NCBI RefSeq assembly: GCF_036248275.1
Contig: NZ_CP109181.1
Span: 3,224,001 to 3,288,000, forward strand
Length of the DNA: 64,000 bases
Origin: Streptomyces sp. NBC_01716
GTDB taxonomy: Bacteria; Actinomycetota; Actinomycetes; Streptomycetales; Streptomycetaceae
Direction of reading: 5' to 3'
Part shown: one piece after another, positions 1 through 7,833 of the stretch
How the letters are laid out: every line of letters begins with the position of its first letter
Position numbering within the stretch: position 1 is the stretch's first letter
Notes under the pieces: model-generated
Seen by the model: only the letters and a program-made list of their open reading frames with translations
What the model was told of the DNA's origin: nothing
The model's database searches: none
Translations under genes and position numbers: made by a program

Positions 1-69
1 CGAGGAGCGGTAGCGTCGGCGCGCCTGGCCCACGGCCTGCACGCCGAAGCGCCGACATCACAGGTGTGA
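1..69 (+). CDS. C-terminal end of an unidentified protein, cut by window edge
   Basis: Frame 1 is open from the first base to a TGA at 67-69 and encodes about 22 residues (ending in APTSQV). It is followed at once by a terminator-like hairpin, which fits the 3' end of a rightward gene whose body lies outside the window. The family cannot be identified from so short a tail. Confidence 0.3.
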   Translation, partial: RGAVASARLAHGLHAEAPTSQV

Positions 70-80
70 GGTCGGCGCTT
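47..80 (+). terminator. Hairpin terminator after the left-edge gene
   Basis: Two perfect 10-base arms (47-56 and 71-80, AAGCGCCGAC against GTCGGCGCTT) enclose a 14-base loop containing the stop codon of the partial gene. There is no T-tract. Confidence 0.5.
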
Positions 81-200
81 ACACGCGTCGAGCGGCGGGC
101 GGTCGTCCGCCTGCCGCAGTCGTCGCAGGCGGGAACCGTCGTCGAAGCCCGAGGTGTGAAGGTCACCACCATGAGCCTCGGAGATGGCCACCTGCCCGCG

Positions 201-226
201 GCTCGTGCCGGTTCGACGGCACGAGC
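201..226 (-). terminator. Hairpin terminator downstream of the RidA gene
   Basis: A perfect 10-bp stem (201-210 with 217-226, GCTCGTGCCG/CGGCACGAGC) has a 6-base loop. It starts 20 bases beyond the stop codon of the leftward RidA-family gene, the position expected for its terminator. Confidence 0.55.
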
Positions 227-245
227 AGCGGAGGAAACGGTCACA

Positions 246-641
246 TCACGCGACGGCGGTGCCCTCGAGCTCGACCATCTGGCCGGGGATCGCCAGACGC
301 GTCACGCCGAGCATGGTGGTAGTCGGTGCGACCCTGGCGGCGCCCAGACGGCCCGCCAGCACACCGTAGTACTGGAAGAGCAGGTCGACGTCGGTCGTGT
401 AGACGTTCAGCCGGACGAGGTTCGAAAGAGACATGCCGGCCTCGGCGAGCACCGCCTCGATGTTGTCGATGCTCAGCGCCAGCTGCGCCGCCATGTCACC
501 GTCGTGCTCGGGCTTGCCTTCCTTGCTCATCGCCGTCTGTCCCGAGGTGTACAGGGTGCGAGAGTGCCCGGAGACGACCTCACCCTGGTTGAAGCCCATC
601 TCGACCGACCACGACACCGGGTTGACCGCATTACGTTCCAT
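246..641 (-). CDS. RidA/YjgF/UK114-family protein
   Basis: A small cytosolic protein of 131 residues, the usual size for the RidA family, whose archetypes deaminate reactive enamine/imine intermediates from PLP enzymes. Family features seen are the N-terminal SGHSRTLYTSGQTA segment, the middle DNIEAVLAEAGMSLSNLVRLNVYTT region and the C-terminal VTRLAIPGQMVELEGTAVA strand. The ATG at 641 gives the normal N-terminus; the frame is open further upstream to 737, but that stretch does not resemble the family. The usual Arg that binds the substrate carboxylate is not obvious, since the end reads LAIPGQMVELEG, so the reaction may differ from true RidA. It is divergent from the WYL regulator at 779, with a palindrome between them that could control both. 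Confidence 0.88.
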   Translation of the reverse strand: MERNAVNPVSWSVEMGFNQGEVVSGHSRTLYTSGQTAMSKEGKPEHDGDMAAQLALSIDNIEAVLAEAGMSLSNLVRLNVYTTDVDLLFQYYGVLAGRLGAARVAPTTTMLGVTRLAIPGQMVELEGTAVA

Positions 642-735
642 TGCCGTATCTGCTCCATTCGGTTCACTGACACCACATACGTTCATCGACTCGGCAGCCG
701 CCGAGCTTTGACGTCGCGTGAAGGAGCCTTCCAGC

Positions 736-762
736 AATACATGACACTCTTAGTCATGTATT
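736..762. promoter_or_regulatory. Palindromic operator candidate between ridA-like gene and WYL regulator
   Basis: Perfect 10-base inverted arms, AATACATGAC (736-745) and GTCATGTATT (753-762), are separated by 7 bases. The site is AT-rich against the GC-rich background and ends 16 bases before the regulator start at 779. It is a plausible autoregulatory site for that regulator; this is inferred from position and symmetry only. Confidence 0.55.
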
Positions 763-778
763 TCGCTAAGATTTTCAC

Positions 779-1753
779 ATGCGCGCCGACCGGTTGGTTT
801 CCTTGGTGCTCCTGCTGCGTCAGCGCGGCCGGATGACCGCGGAAACACTGGCCCGTGAGCTGGAGGTATCCACCCGGACGGTGCTACGCGACATAGAGGC
901 GCTGTCCGCGGCCAGCGTCCCTGTCTACGCCGAACGCGGCCGACACGGCGGCTTCGCGTTGTTGCCCGATTTCCAGACAGCGCTCACCGGACTGAATCAC
1001 GACGAGGCACTCGCCCTGGTGGTCGCCGGATCACGGCGCGGCGCACAAATGTTCGGCCTTGGTTCGGCGCTCGCCTCGGCCATACTCAAAGTGGTCGACG
1101 CACTGCCCGAGGGCCTTCGGGGCACCGCGGCCGGAGCGGCGCAGCGATTACTCATCGACCCGGAGACCGACCTCCTCTCGCGCCGCGTGGCCGCCGAGGA
1201 AGTATCCGATGCCATCGTGGCCGAGGTCCGGCGCGCGGTGTTCGCCGGACACAAATTGCGCATCCATTACGCGGCGGTGGACCAGACCCCGAAGTGGCGC
1301 ACGGTGGACCCGATCGGCCTGGTCACCGTACGCGAACAGGGCTACCTGCTGGCCAAGAGAGCCGGCGAGGACCGCACCTACCGGCTGTCCCGGGTGCTGG
1401 CCGCCGAGGAACGCGACGAACCCGCGCAACGGCCGGACACCGTCGACCTGGACCGGGCCTGGCAGGAACGCAACGCGCAGTTCCGGACCGGTGGCGACAA
1501 GGTCGCCGTGCTGGTACGGGTGGACCCGGTACGGCGGGAGCACTTGGTGAGCACCGTCCTGGCCGTCTGCGCCGAAGAGGCCGACACGGACGGCTGGCTG
1601 CGGCTGAACGTGATCTTCCAGGATTCACGACACGCCGAATGGGCACTGTGGCAGCACGCCATGTACGCGGAAGTCCTGGCCCCGCAGTGGATGCGTACCT
1701 CCCTGCACAACCGCGCCGCCGCGATCGCTGCCCGCTATGGTCCGACATCCTGA
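779..1753 (+). CDS. YafY-type HTH/WYL-domain transcriptional regulator
   Basis: A 324-residue DNA-binding regulator. The N-terminus (about 1-60) is a winged HTH of the HTH_11/DeoR kind (MTAETLARELEVSTRTVLRD, then the recognition region with GRHGGFALL). Residues about 145-220 form a WYL domain, containing LRIHYAAVDQTPKWRTVDPI and GYLLAKRAGEDRTYRLSRV, followed by a C-terminal WCX-like extension. WYL proteins commonly sense small ligands or nucleic acid. The divergent RidA-like gene is the likely target, through the 736-762 palindrome. The start ATG at 779 fits the family N-terminus. The ligand cannot be deduced. Confidence 0.91.
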   Translation: MRADRLVSLVLLLRQRGRMTAETLARELEVSTRTVLRDIEALSAASVPVYAERGRHGGFALLPDFQTALTGLNHDEALALVVAGSRRGAQMFGLGSALASAILKVVDALPEGLRGTAAGAAQRLLIDPETDLLSRRVAAEEVSDAIVAEVRRAVFAGHKLRIHYAAVDQTPKWRTVDPIGLVTVREQGYLLAKRAGEDRTYRLSRVLAAEERDEPAQRPDTVDLDRAWQERNAQFRTGGDKVAVLVRVDPVRREHLVSTVLAVCAEEADTDGWLRLNVIFQDSRHAEWALWQHAMYAEVLAPQWMRTSLHNRAAAIAARYGPTS

Positions 1754-1754
1754 G

Positions 1755-2200
1755 TGGCCCGATGTCCGGTTCCGGATTGACCACGCTGTTCCACCAGTCG
1801 GTCACACGGCCGTTGTCGACGGTGACGACCGCGAGGGAGACGATGCGGTCCCCCTGCGCGGGGCTGAGCGCGGTGGTCTCCACATCCACGACAGCAAGTC
1901 GGTGATCCGCGAAAAGCTGGTGCGGGTACCGGCGGCTCAGGCGAGGACGCGGCGGGGGTCGGGGAAGCGGGACCGGACGACCTTCCGGAGGTCAGGATCT
2001 GCCCGAGACACTGGTGCCGCAGCCCGGCATCACCGCTCGCCCAGGCCGTGAACTCCACAGGCACTTCGCCCTGCAGTGTGTGGACGAACACTGGCGGGCC
2101 GCCATCGGCCATGGTGACCTGGCGTATGTCCTGCAGAGGGATGGCTGTCACCGGACCGGAGCCGCACAGGAATCGGCGCAGGCCCCCCGGTACATGATCG
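1755..2200 (-). pseudogene. Decayed DEDDh 3'-5' exonuclease-like gene
   Basis: Leftward coding traces are scattered over several frames. Between about 1925 and 1760 one frame reads LFADHRLAVVDVETTALSPA followed by GDRIVSLAVVTVDNGRVTDW, matching the first exonuclease motif (DxET) of DnaQ/RNase T-type enzymes, and stops being similar after NPEPDIGP. Upstream, in another frame (about 2165-1990), is VTAIPLQDIRQVTMADGGPP and a following stretch that also looks protein-like, and a third frame carries a short tail ending RFPDPRRVLA-stop at 1937. Frame changes and loss of the later catalytic motifs mean no intact enzyme can be made. Whether the upstream part belonged to the same gene is uncertain. 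Confidence 0.5.
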
Positions 2201-2207
2201 GATCCTT

Positions 2208-2910
2208 GTGACGGGCCCCGGAAACTGGACGGGCCTGCCCCGGGACCTGGCCGACACCCGGCGCCCCAGCCTGTGGATCTTCCAGCCGCTGATCGAAACG
2301 ACCGCCGGGAGCAACGACGCCTACTGGGGCCCCACCGATCCCACGACCGTCGTCGGCGGCTCAACCCTCCCGGTCCGCACCAAGCTGTTCGTGGCCGGGC
2401 GACGGATGCAGACCGCCATCCCCAACGGCCACCTCACTCTCACCCTGCCCGCCGGCCAACTCGCCGCGGCCGGTCTCACAGCACGTCAACTCGCCGCCAC
2501 CGCGCACTTCACCCTCGACACCAGTACCACCGCGCTCCCATGGACCGTCGAGGCCGACGGCTCACTCAGCGTCCACTGCCCCGGCTTCGGCCTCCCCGCC
2601 CCCAGCAACAGCAACCTCGACTCCATCTGGCGGGGCATCTTCGACCTGGCCGCCGCGCTGGACGTGACCCCCGGTACCCTCGTCGGCAACCTACGGCTGG
2701 ACGACTCCGCTGGGCGGCTGTTCACCACCAGACAGGTGGCGATCCGATTCGCCGAGCCCGCCCCTCACCCTCGGCGGCAAGCCCGACCTGTTCGCCCGCG
2801 ACAGCTACGGCGCCCTCTGGCTCTACCCCAGCACCAGTCACAGCGCCCGCCCCTGCACCGCACGGATCAAGATCGGCACCGGGTGGAGCACCTACAGCAC
2901 CATCCTCTGA
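2208..2910 (+). pseudogene. Frameshifted fragment of an FG-GAP/VCBS-repeat-like extracellular protein
   Basis: A GTG-started frame from 2208 encodes about 185 convincing residues (for example SLWIFQPLIETTAGSNDAYW) with the character of a secreted multi-domain protein, but no signal peptide. Near 2760 the similarity jumps to another frame, giving KPDLFARDSYGALWLYPST and later TARIKIGTGWSTYSTIL before a stop at 2910. That D-x-x-G-x-L-W-L-Y-P-G pattern is typical of the FG-GAP/VCBS repeats of streptomycete secreted proteins. The original frame runs on to 3053 in low-quality sequence that enters the IS end. The gene therefore lost its 5' end, suffered a frameshift and was truncated, probably during rearrangement with the adjacent ISL3 element. 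Confidence 0.55.
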
Positions 2911-3011
2911 TGGCGTCGGCCGCATCCCAGTGGCGTCCAGCCGACCGGACGGCCCCTCGCAGCCGACGGCGACGTGACATTGTGAAACGTCGGCCTGCCC
3001 GCGCCCAAAGT

Positions 3012-3052
3012 GGGTGTGTCAAACGAACGGCTCTGTCCCGTAATCGGTGGTA
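3012..3052. repeat. Left terminal inverted repeat of the ISL3 element
   Basis: 41 bp starting GGGTGTGTCAAACG. It is the exact reverse complement of 4636-4676. The similarity stops abruptly on the inner side at 3053. Confidence 0.9.
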
Positions 3053-3141
3053 GCGCCGTGTAGTGATCACTGGAGGAGGATGCGGTGGCGGAGCAGGGGG
3101 AACCCGGCTCGGCCGTGCATCTGTCTCATGATCCGTTTGGT

Positions 3142-4641
3142 TCAGGTGTTGACGCCCTCGGTGCGGCCGTTGTGGTAGGGGCGGGTGAGGCCGGCGTCGA
3201 CGGCGGCGCGGTCGAGTTCGAGGCCGTTCGCGAAGGAGTGCAGGTGGGGCAGGTCGACGGCGCGAACCGTGGTGATCCAGTCGGTGAGTTTGGCGTCGTT
3301 GCCCTTCGCTGGGGTCAGTAGCTGAGCGAACTCGCCGGTGAGGCGGGTGAGTTCGCTCAGTTCGGGGCAGACCTTGACGAGTTCCCGCAGTAGTGCGGTG
3401 TCCTTGTCGCGCAGGTTCTCGGGGCGGGTGAGCAGGAGGCGGGCGAAACGCTGCGGGGTGGTGACTGGCTTGTCGCCCTCGGCGCGGCCTTGGGTGATGT
3501 AACGGACCAGGAGGTTGGCGCTGCCGGTGTAGCCCAGCTCCTTGATCTCGCGCAGGAGGTGAGTGACGGGCACAGCGGGGTCTTCGTTTCGGCGTCGGCG
3601 CAGGTGGTCGCGGTAGGGATCGACGAGTGTGGGCTTGTAGCGGGGTGCGCGGCGGTCGCCTGTGGGCTCCTTCATGCGGGCGTACCGCTTGACGGTGTTC
3701 AGGGCGACATCGAGGCGGCGGGCGCATTCGAGGAGGCCGAGGCCATGGTCGAGCAGATGGTGGACCCGCTGCCAGCGCTCGCGGGTGGTCTGCTCGCGCA
3801 CGCCCCCAGGTCGGGTGGGGTTCACAGTGGTGGCCCAGCAGGCGGCGTGGGAGCGGACTTCGGCCAGGACCTTGCCGCACAGGTTGGACCAGAGGTGCCA
3901 CCTGTCGCTGACCTGTACCGCTTCGGGGAGGGCTTGGCGGATCGCTTCGGCGTAGGTGGCGGAGCCGTCGCGGCAGACATACTGGGCCCCGGGGTGCTCG
4001 CGCAGCCACGTGGTCAGGGTCTGGGCGGTGCGGTCGGGCAGGACGTCGATCCGCTCGCCGGTCTCGGCGTCGATGATCACGGTGGCGTAGCGGTGCCGGC
4101 GTTTGAGTGCGAAGTCGTCGACGCCGAGCACGCGCGGGACGCGCAGCGGCGTCACCACCTGGCGTATGAGCATGCGCAGGGCGGTCGAGCGGGAGATCGC
4201 GCAGGCCAGAACGCGGCAGAGACGGGCGCCCGGCCGGCCCGCTAACTCCTTTACCACGGAGTTCAGTTGGTTGGTCAGGCGGTTGGTGCGTCGCTGGTAG
4301 CGCTCCACGACGCCGGGAACCTGCTCGCGGAACGTCTGCCGCGGGCAGTCGAGAACCGGGCACACCAGGCGGCGGACCCGCACCGATACAACGATCCGCC
4401 GGCCGTCCACCGGCACGTCCGCGAGCACCCGCCCATGAAACCCGTGCACCCGCGCTGTTCGCGTCCCGCACGCGGGGCACGGCGCCGGATCGTCCCGGGT
4501 CCGCGCCGACACCCGGATGAGCTCACCCTCGCCCGTCACCCCCTCGATGACCAGGGCCGACAATCCTGAAAACACCACCGCCACAAGCTCATTGACATCG
4601 CGCACACCATGCCAACGACAACCGTCACCCTTCGTTACCAC
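3142..4641 (-). CDS. ISL3-family transposase with an early C-terminal stop
   Basis: A DDE transposase of up to 499 residues. An N-terminal zinc-finger-like region (CPACGTRTARVHGFHGRV, then VCPVLDCPRQTF) precedes the catalytic core: first Asp in VLGVDDFALKRRHRY, second in VQVSDRWHLWSNL and the Glu in HNGRTEGVNT. The frame ends at TGA (3142-3144) just after that Glu. Reading through the stop continues as TKRIMRQMHGRAGFPLLRHR to a second stop at 3067, the tail normally seen in this family, so about 26 residues are lost by one nonsense codon. The first GTG at 4641 lies inside the terminal repeat, so the GTG at 4605 (VRDVNELVAVV) is the more likely start. All three catalytic residues remain; activity is uncertain. 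Confidence 0.92.
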   Translation of the reverse strand: MVTKGDGCRWHGVRDVNELVAVVFSGLSALVIEGVTGEGELIRVSARTRDDPAPCPACGTRTARVHGFHGRVLADVPVDGRRIVVSVRVRRLVCPVLDCPRQTFREQVPGVVERYQRRTNRLTNQLNSVVKELAGRPGARLCRVLACAISRSTALRMLIRQVVTPLRVPRVLGVDDFALKRRHRYATVIIDAETGERIDVLPDRTAQTLTTWLREHPGAQYVCRDGSATYAEAIRQALPEAVQVSDRWHLWSNLCGKVLAEVRSHAACWATTVNPTRPGGVREQTTRERWQRVHHLLDHGLGLLECARRLDVALNTVKRYARMKEPTGDRRAPRYKPTLVDPYRDHLRRRRNEDPAVPVTHLLREIKELGYTGSANLLVRYITQGRAEGDKPVTTPQRFARLLLTRPENLRDKDTALLRELVKVCPELSELTRLTGEFAQLLTPAKGNDAKLTDWITTVRAVDLPHLHSFANGLELDRAAVDAGLTRPYHNGRTEGVNT

Positions 4642-4676
4642 CGATTACGGGACAGAGCCGTTCGTTTGACACACCC
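4636..4676. repeat. Right terminal inverted repeat of the ISL3 element
   Basis: 41 bp ending TTTGACACACCC. Exact reverse complement of 3012-3052. Confidence 0.9.
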
Positions 4677-4680
4677 CTGT

Positions 4681-5643
4681 TCACGGCACGGCTGGCGCCA
4701 GGCGTTTGACCTCGCGCAGGGTGGGGGTCGTTTCGAGGTTCTGAATGCCGGACAGCGGGCCGATGTGCTGGTCGATGTAGTCGTACAGGTCGGCGGGAGT
4801 ACGGAAGACGCCGCTGGCGACGAGATTGGAGCTGCCGGTCGTGGCGGCCGCGAAGGCGATGGCGGGGTGGGTCGCCAGTGTCTCCCCGACGGCGCGCAGA
4901 TGGGCGGGGGCCACCTGGAGCCAGAGCCGGGTGGTCATGTGGTAGCCGAGGCGTTGCGGGTCGAAGTCGACCGACAGGTCCAGGGCGCCCTCCGTACGGA
5001 GGCGTTCGAGGTGGCGCTGGACGCTGGAGGGTGAGCGGCCTGTGGCCCGGCTCAGCTCGGGCAGGGTGGCGCGCCCGTCGCGGGCGAGTTCGGTGAACAG
5101 CGTTCGGTCGGTGGCGTCCAGGGGCAGCGGGGCGGGGTCGGCCGCTCTGCCGGAGTCCACCGCGACGGCGCGGGCGGGGGTCCGGAAACGGGTGGCGTGC
5201 CAGGTGCTGGTGTCGCCGATGAAGATCCGCATCATGCAGTGCGCGCTGATGGAGAGCACCTGCGGGGTACGGGGCAGCTTCTGCAGGAACAAGGCGTTGC
5301 GTTCGTCGGCCGTGCGCGTGTCCAGCGCGCAGTACAGCTCTGTGCCGTCGGAGGCGAGGGTGACCCAACTGGTGTCGGGGCGGCGGGCCAGTGCGTCGGC
5401 GACGATGCCCGCGGCGTCCGGGGTACAGGTGAGGCGTAGCAGCCAGCGCACCATCCCCAGGCGCGCGGCGACGGGCTGGCCGACGATACGCAGGCCGAGA
5501 CCCCGCAGCCGCCGGTAGCGGCGGGCGACCGTGCGTTCGGAGACGTTCAACTGGCGTGCCAGATCGCTGAAATGGGCGCGGCCGTCGAGCTGGAGGCCCT
5601 GAAGCAGGCGCTGGTCGAGCTCGTCCGGCGAGTCGGAATCCAC
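4681..5643 (-). CDS. Lrp/AsnC-family regulator with two HTH-AsnC modules
   Basis: A 320-residue regulator with a duplicated architecture. The first AsnC-type HTH is at about 5-60 (LDQRLLQGLQLDGRAHFSDL, then LNVSERTVARRYRRL). A middle ligand-domain-like part is followed by a second HTH at about 177-230 (LFTELARDGRATLPELSRAT, then GRSPSSVQRHLERL) and a RAM-type alpha/beta domain to the C-terminus. Such double-module members are common in actinomycetes. It is divergent from the oxygenase gene at 5754 and probably regulates it. The IS end lies 4 bp beyond its stop codon without touching the coding region. Confidence 0.9.
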   Translation of the reverse strand: MDSDSPDELDQRLLQGLQLDGRAHFSDLARQLNVSERTVARRYRRLRGLGLRIVGQPVAARLGMVRWLLRLTCTPDAAGIVADALARRPDTSWVTLASDGTELYCALDTRTADERNALFLQKLPRTPQVLSISAHCMMRIFIGDTSTWHATRFRTPARAVAVDSGRAADPAPLPLDATDRTLFTELARDGRATLPELSRATGRSPSSVQRHLERLRTEGALDLSVDFDPQRLGYHMTTRLWLQVAPAHLRAVGETLATHPAIAFAAATTGSSNLVASGVFRTPADLYDYIDQHIGPLSGIQNLETTPTLREVKRLAPAVP

Positions 5644-5753
5644 CGCAGTACCTCAATCTTGTGCCGGAACCTGCCGCGAACGAGGATATGGCTTGGGGCC
5701 AGGGTGTCGTGGCCCGGAAGGTGGGCGGACCAACACGCACCCGAGGAGCCACG

Positions 5754-6761
5754 TTGCCCACGAATCCCGAGAACCGGCGTCCGATTACTGTCCTGGACGG
5801 ATACGTTCCCGTTATCGACCTGTCCGCGTCGGACACCGGGCGCGGTCGGGCGGCGATTGCCCGCGCGATCGGCCAGGCGTGCGAGAATTCCGGGTTCTTC
5901 ACCGTTGTCGGGCACGGGGTGGCGCAGGATCTCATCGACCGCATGTACGCGGTCACGAAGGAATTCTTCGAACTCCCGCGAGAGAAGAAGGAGAAGGCCG
6001 TCGGCGGGCCGAGCACGGGCGGGCTTCGTTATTCCGCCGGCAGTGCGGCCAAAAGCATGGGGCTGGACGCACCTCCCGACCTGTGCGAGATTTTCACCTC
6101 CAACGTGCTGGGTGACCACAGCGCGGAGCACCGCGCGAAGTTCGGTGACGACTCCGCGCCCTGGACGCGGGCCAATGTCTGGCCCGAGGAGCCGGCGGGG
6201 TTCAGGGAGACATGGCTCGCCTACACGCGGGAGATGGCGGGTCTGGCGCACGAATTGATGCGACTCTTCGCTCTCGCCCTCGGTCTGGCCGAGGACTTCT
6301 TCGACGACAAGGTCGACCGTGACATCTCGACCATTGTCGCCAATTTCTATTACCCGCAGGTCGTGCCGCCGTTGCCGGGGCAGATGCGTAAGGGGCCGCA
6401 CAGCGACTGGGGGAACCTGACCATTCTCTATCAGGACGGTGTCGGCGGACTCCAAGTCCGGCAGAAGGACGGCGACTGGCGTGATGTTCCGTTCGTGCCC
6501 GGCAGTTTCGTCATCAATATCGGCGACATGATGGCGTTCTGGACGGGCGGTCGCTGGGTATCGACCGTGCACCGGGTGCTGAATCCGGTGGAAGGGCACG
6601 CCGATTCACGGCTGTCCCTCCCGTTCTTCCATCTGCCCAATCACGACGCGCTGATCGAACCGCTGCCCCAGTTCGGCGGCACCGGTACGCCGGAGGAATT
6701 CACCGGCGCGACGACACCGGGGCGCTGGTACCAGGAGAAGATGGCCGCCACCTACTCCTGA
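5754..6761 (+). CDS. Isopenicillin-N-synthase-like Fe(II)/2-oxoglutarate-type oxygenase
   Basis: A soluble non-haem iron oxygenase of the IPNS/plant-dioxygenase family, 335 residues from the TTG at 5754. An N-terminal DIOX_N region (YVPVIDLSAS, then GQACENSGFFTVVGHGVAQD) precedes the jelly-roll core. The iron ligands are all visible: H216 and D218 in HSDWGNLTILYQD and H273 in STVHRVLNP; the RxS co-substrate motif is R286/S288 (DSRLSLPFF). The TTG start is chosen because GAGGAG sits 5 bases upstream; in-frame ATG (5688) and GTG (5661) starts would add residues not typical of the family. The substrate is unknown. The divergent Lrp-type regulator suggests an amino-acid-related signal. No beta-lactam genes are nearby, so the family name does not imply penicillin synthesis. 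Confidence 0.87.
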   Translation: MPTNPENRRPITVLDGYVPVIDLSASDTGRGRAAIARAIGQACENSGFFTVVGHGVAQDLIDRMYAVTKEFFELPREKKEKAVGGPSTGGLRYSAGSAAKSMGLDAPPDLCEIFTSNVLGDHSAEHRAKFGDDSAPWTRANVWPEEPAGFRETWLAYTREMAGLAHELMRLFALALGLAEDFFDDKVDRDISTIVANFYYPQVVPPLPGQMRKGPHSDWGNLTILYQDGVGGLQVRQKDGDWRDVPFVPGSFVINIGDMMAFWTGGRWVSTVHRVLNPVEGHADSRLSLPFFHLPNHDALIEPLPQFGGTGTPEEFTGATTPGRWYQEKMAATYS

Positions 6762-6896
6762 ACTCCGGCCCCCGCTGTCGGACCCGACTGTCGGACTCCG
6801 CTGTTGGGGTCCGGCCATGACGGCAAGAGGCTGTGGACAGCCCGCAGACGTACTCACCGGCCGTTCTCGTCTGGAGCAGATCCATGCGTAGTCTCA

Positions 6897-7761
6897 GCTA
6901 AGACGTCGTTTCATTTGGTGAGTCAGCGGTGGCAGATCAGTGTGGCTGCTATGCCGACGAAGGCGAGGAAGTGCTCGGGCTTGCGTTCTTAGCGGCGGTG
7001 GAGGCGACGGCAGCCAGCCACGAGACAGTTCGTTCGACGACCCATCGGTGGCGGCCCAGTCGTTGCGAGGATTCGACGCCCTTGCGGGCGATACGGTGGG
7101 TGATACCGCGCTGGCGGAGTCATCGGCGCAGGTGGTCGTAGTCATAGCCCTTGTCGCCGTGCAGCTTGGCCGGCCGCCGTCGGCGGGGGCCACGGCGGGA
7201 GCGGATGGGCGCGATACCGCGCATGAGCGGCTCCAGGCCCTGGCTGTCGTGCATGTTGGCGCCGGAGATGCCCAATGACAGCGGCAGTCCGTTCCTGTCG
7301 GTGATCAGGTGGATTTTCGATCCCAACTTGCCGCGGTCGGTCGGATTCGGTCCCGTCAGTCCCCCCCCTTTTGCCGCCCGCACGCTGACGGAGTCGATCG
7401 CGCACCGCGACCAGTCCAGCTCGCCCCGAGCGCCGAGTTCGTCGAGGACGACGCGGTGGAGCCGGGCCCACACCCGGGCCCGGCTCCATTGCGCGAACCG
7501 CCGGTAGACCGTGGGCCAGGCCGGCCCGAACACCGGCGGCAACTGCCGCCACGTGCAGCCCGAAGTCGCCACGAACAAGATCGCCGCCAACACCTCACGA
7601 TCACCCGCCCGAGCCCGGCCACCACCCTGCGGACGTATCACCTCCGTCCGCGGCACCACCCGACGGAACAACACCCACAACTCATCCGGCACCAACCGCT
7701 CAACAAGACTCGTCATACACGGCACAACGACCCACCGAGCCAAACGAAACGACCTCTAAGC
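6897..7761 (-). mobile_element. Degenerate IS5-family insertion sequence, about 865 bp
   Basis: Imperfect terminal inverted repeats of about 22 bp frame the element: 6897-6918 (GCTAAGACGTCGTTTCATTT...) against the reverse complement of 7740-7761 (GCTTAGAGGTCGTTTCGTTT...), differing at three positions. The single leftward transposase gene inside is inactivated. A target duplication could not be defined. Confidence 0.75.
6923..7743 (-). pseudogene. IS5-family transposase, inactivated by nonsense and frameshift
   Basis: The intact N-terminal two-thirds (207 residues) has the DUF4096-like start (LVPDELWVLFRRVVPR, then FVATSGCTWRQLPPVFG) and the DDE Asp residues in CAIDSVSVRAAKG and LHGDKGYDYDHLRR. 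A TGA at 7120-7122 follows DHLRR, where the family has Trp. Beyond it RQRGITHRIARKGVESSQR and GRHRWVVERTVSW are still readable, so the stop precedes the catalytic Glu. Further on, four bases appear to be missing after VERTVSWLA. The remaining part (ERKPEHFLAFVGIAATLIC) is readable in a shifted frame that contains a TAA in place of a Tyr codon. The protein cannot be functional. Confidence 0.82.
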
Positions 7762-7833
7762 ATGAGTGCGAGGTGGCCGTGCCCGTTTCGCGGATCGCGA
7801 ACGACAACGGCCTCTCGCGCGCCGCTCGCTGCC

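Larger units (their letters stand above)
3012..4676 (-). mobile_element. ISL3-family insertion sequence, 1,665 bp
   Basis: The element is bounded by perfect 41-bp terminal inverted repeats (3012-3052 and 4636-4676) and contains a single leftward transposase gene. ISL3 elements normally make an 8-bp target duplication. The 8 bases outside each end (CCCAAAGT on the left, CTGTTCAC on the right) do not match, so the two flanks were probably rearranged after insertion. The right end lies only 4 bp beyond the stop codon of the Lrp-type regulator gene. Confidence 0.9.

Noticed and set aside
3012..4676. Target-site duplication of the ISL3 element
   Set aside because: The 8 bases outside the two ends (CCCAAAGT and CTGTTCAC) do not match and no shorter shared flank is convincing.
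5754..6761. Isopenicillin N synthase of a beta-lactam cluster
   Set aside because: The fold and iron ligands match the family, but ACV synthetase and other beta-lactam genes are absent; only the broad family name is supported.
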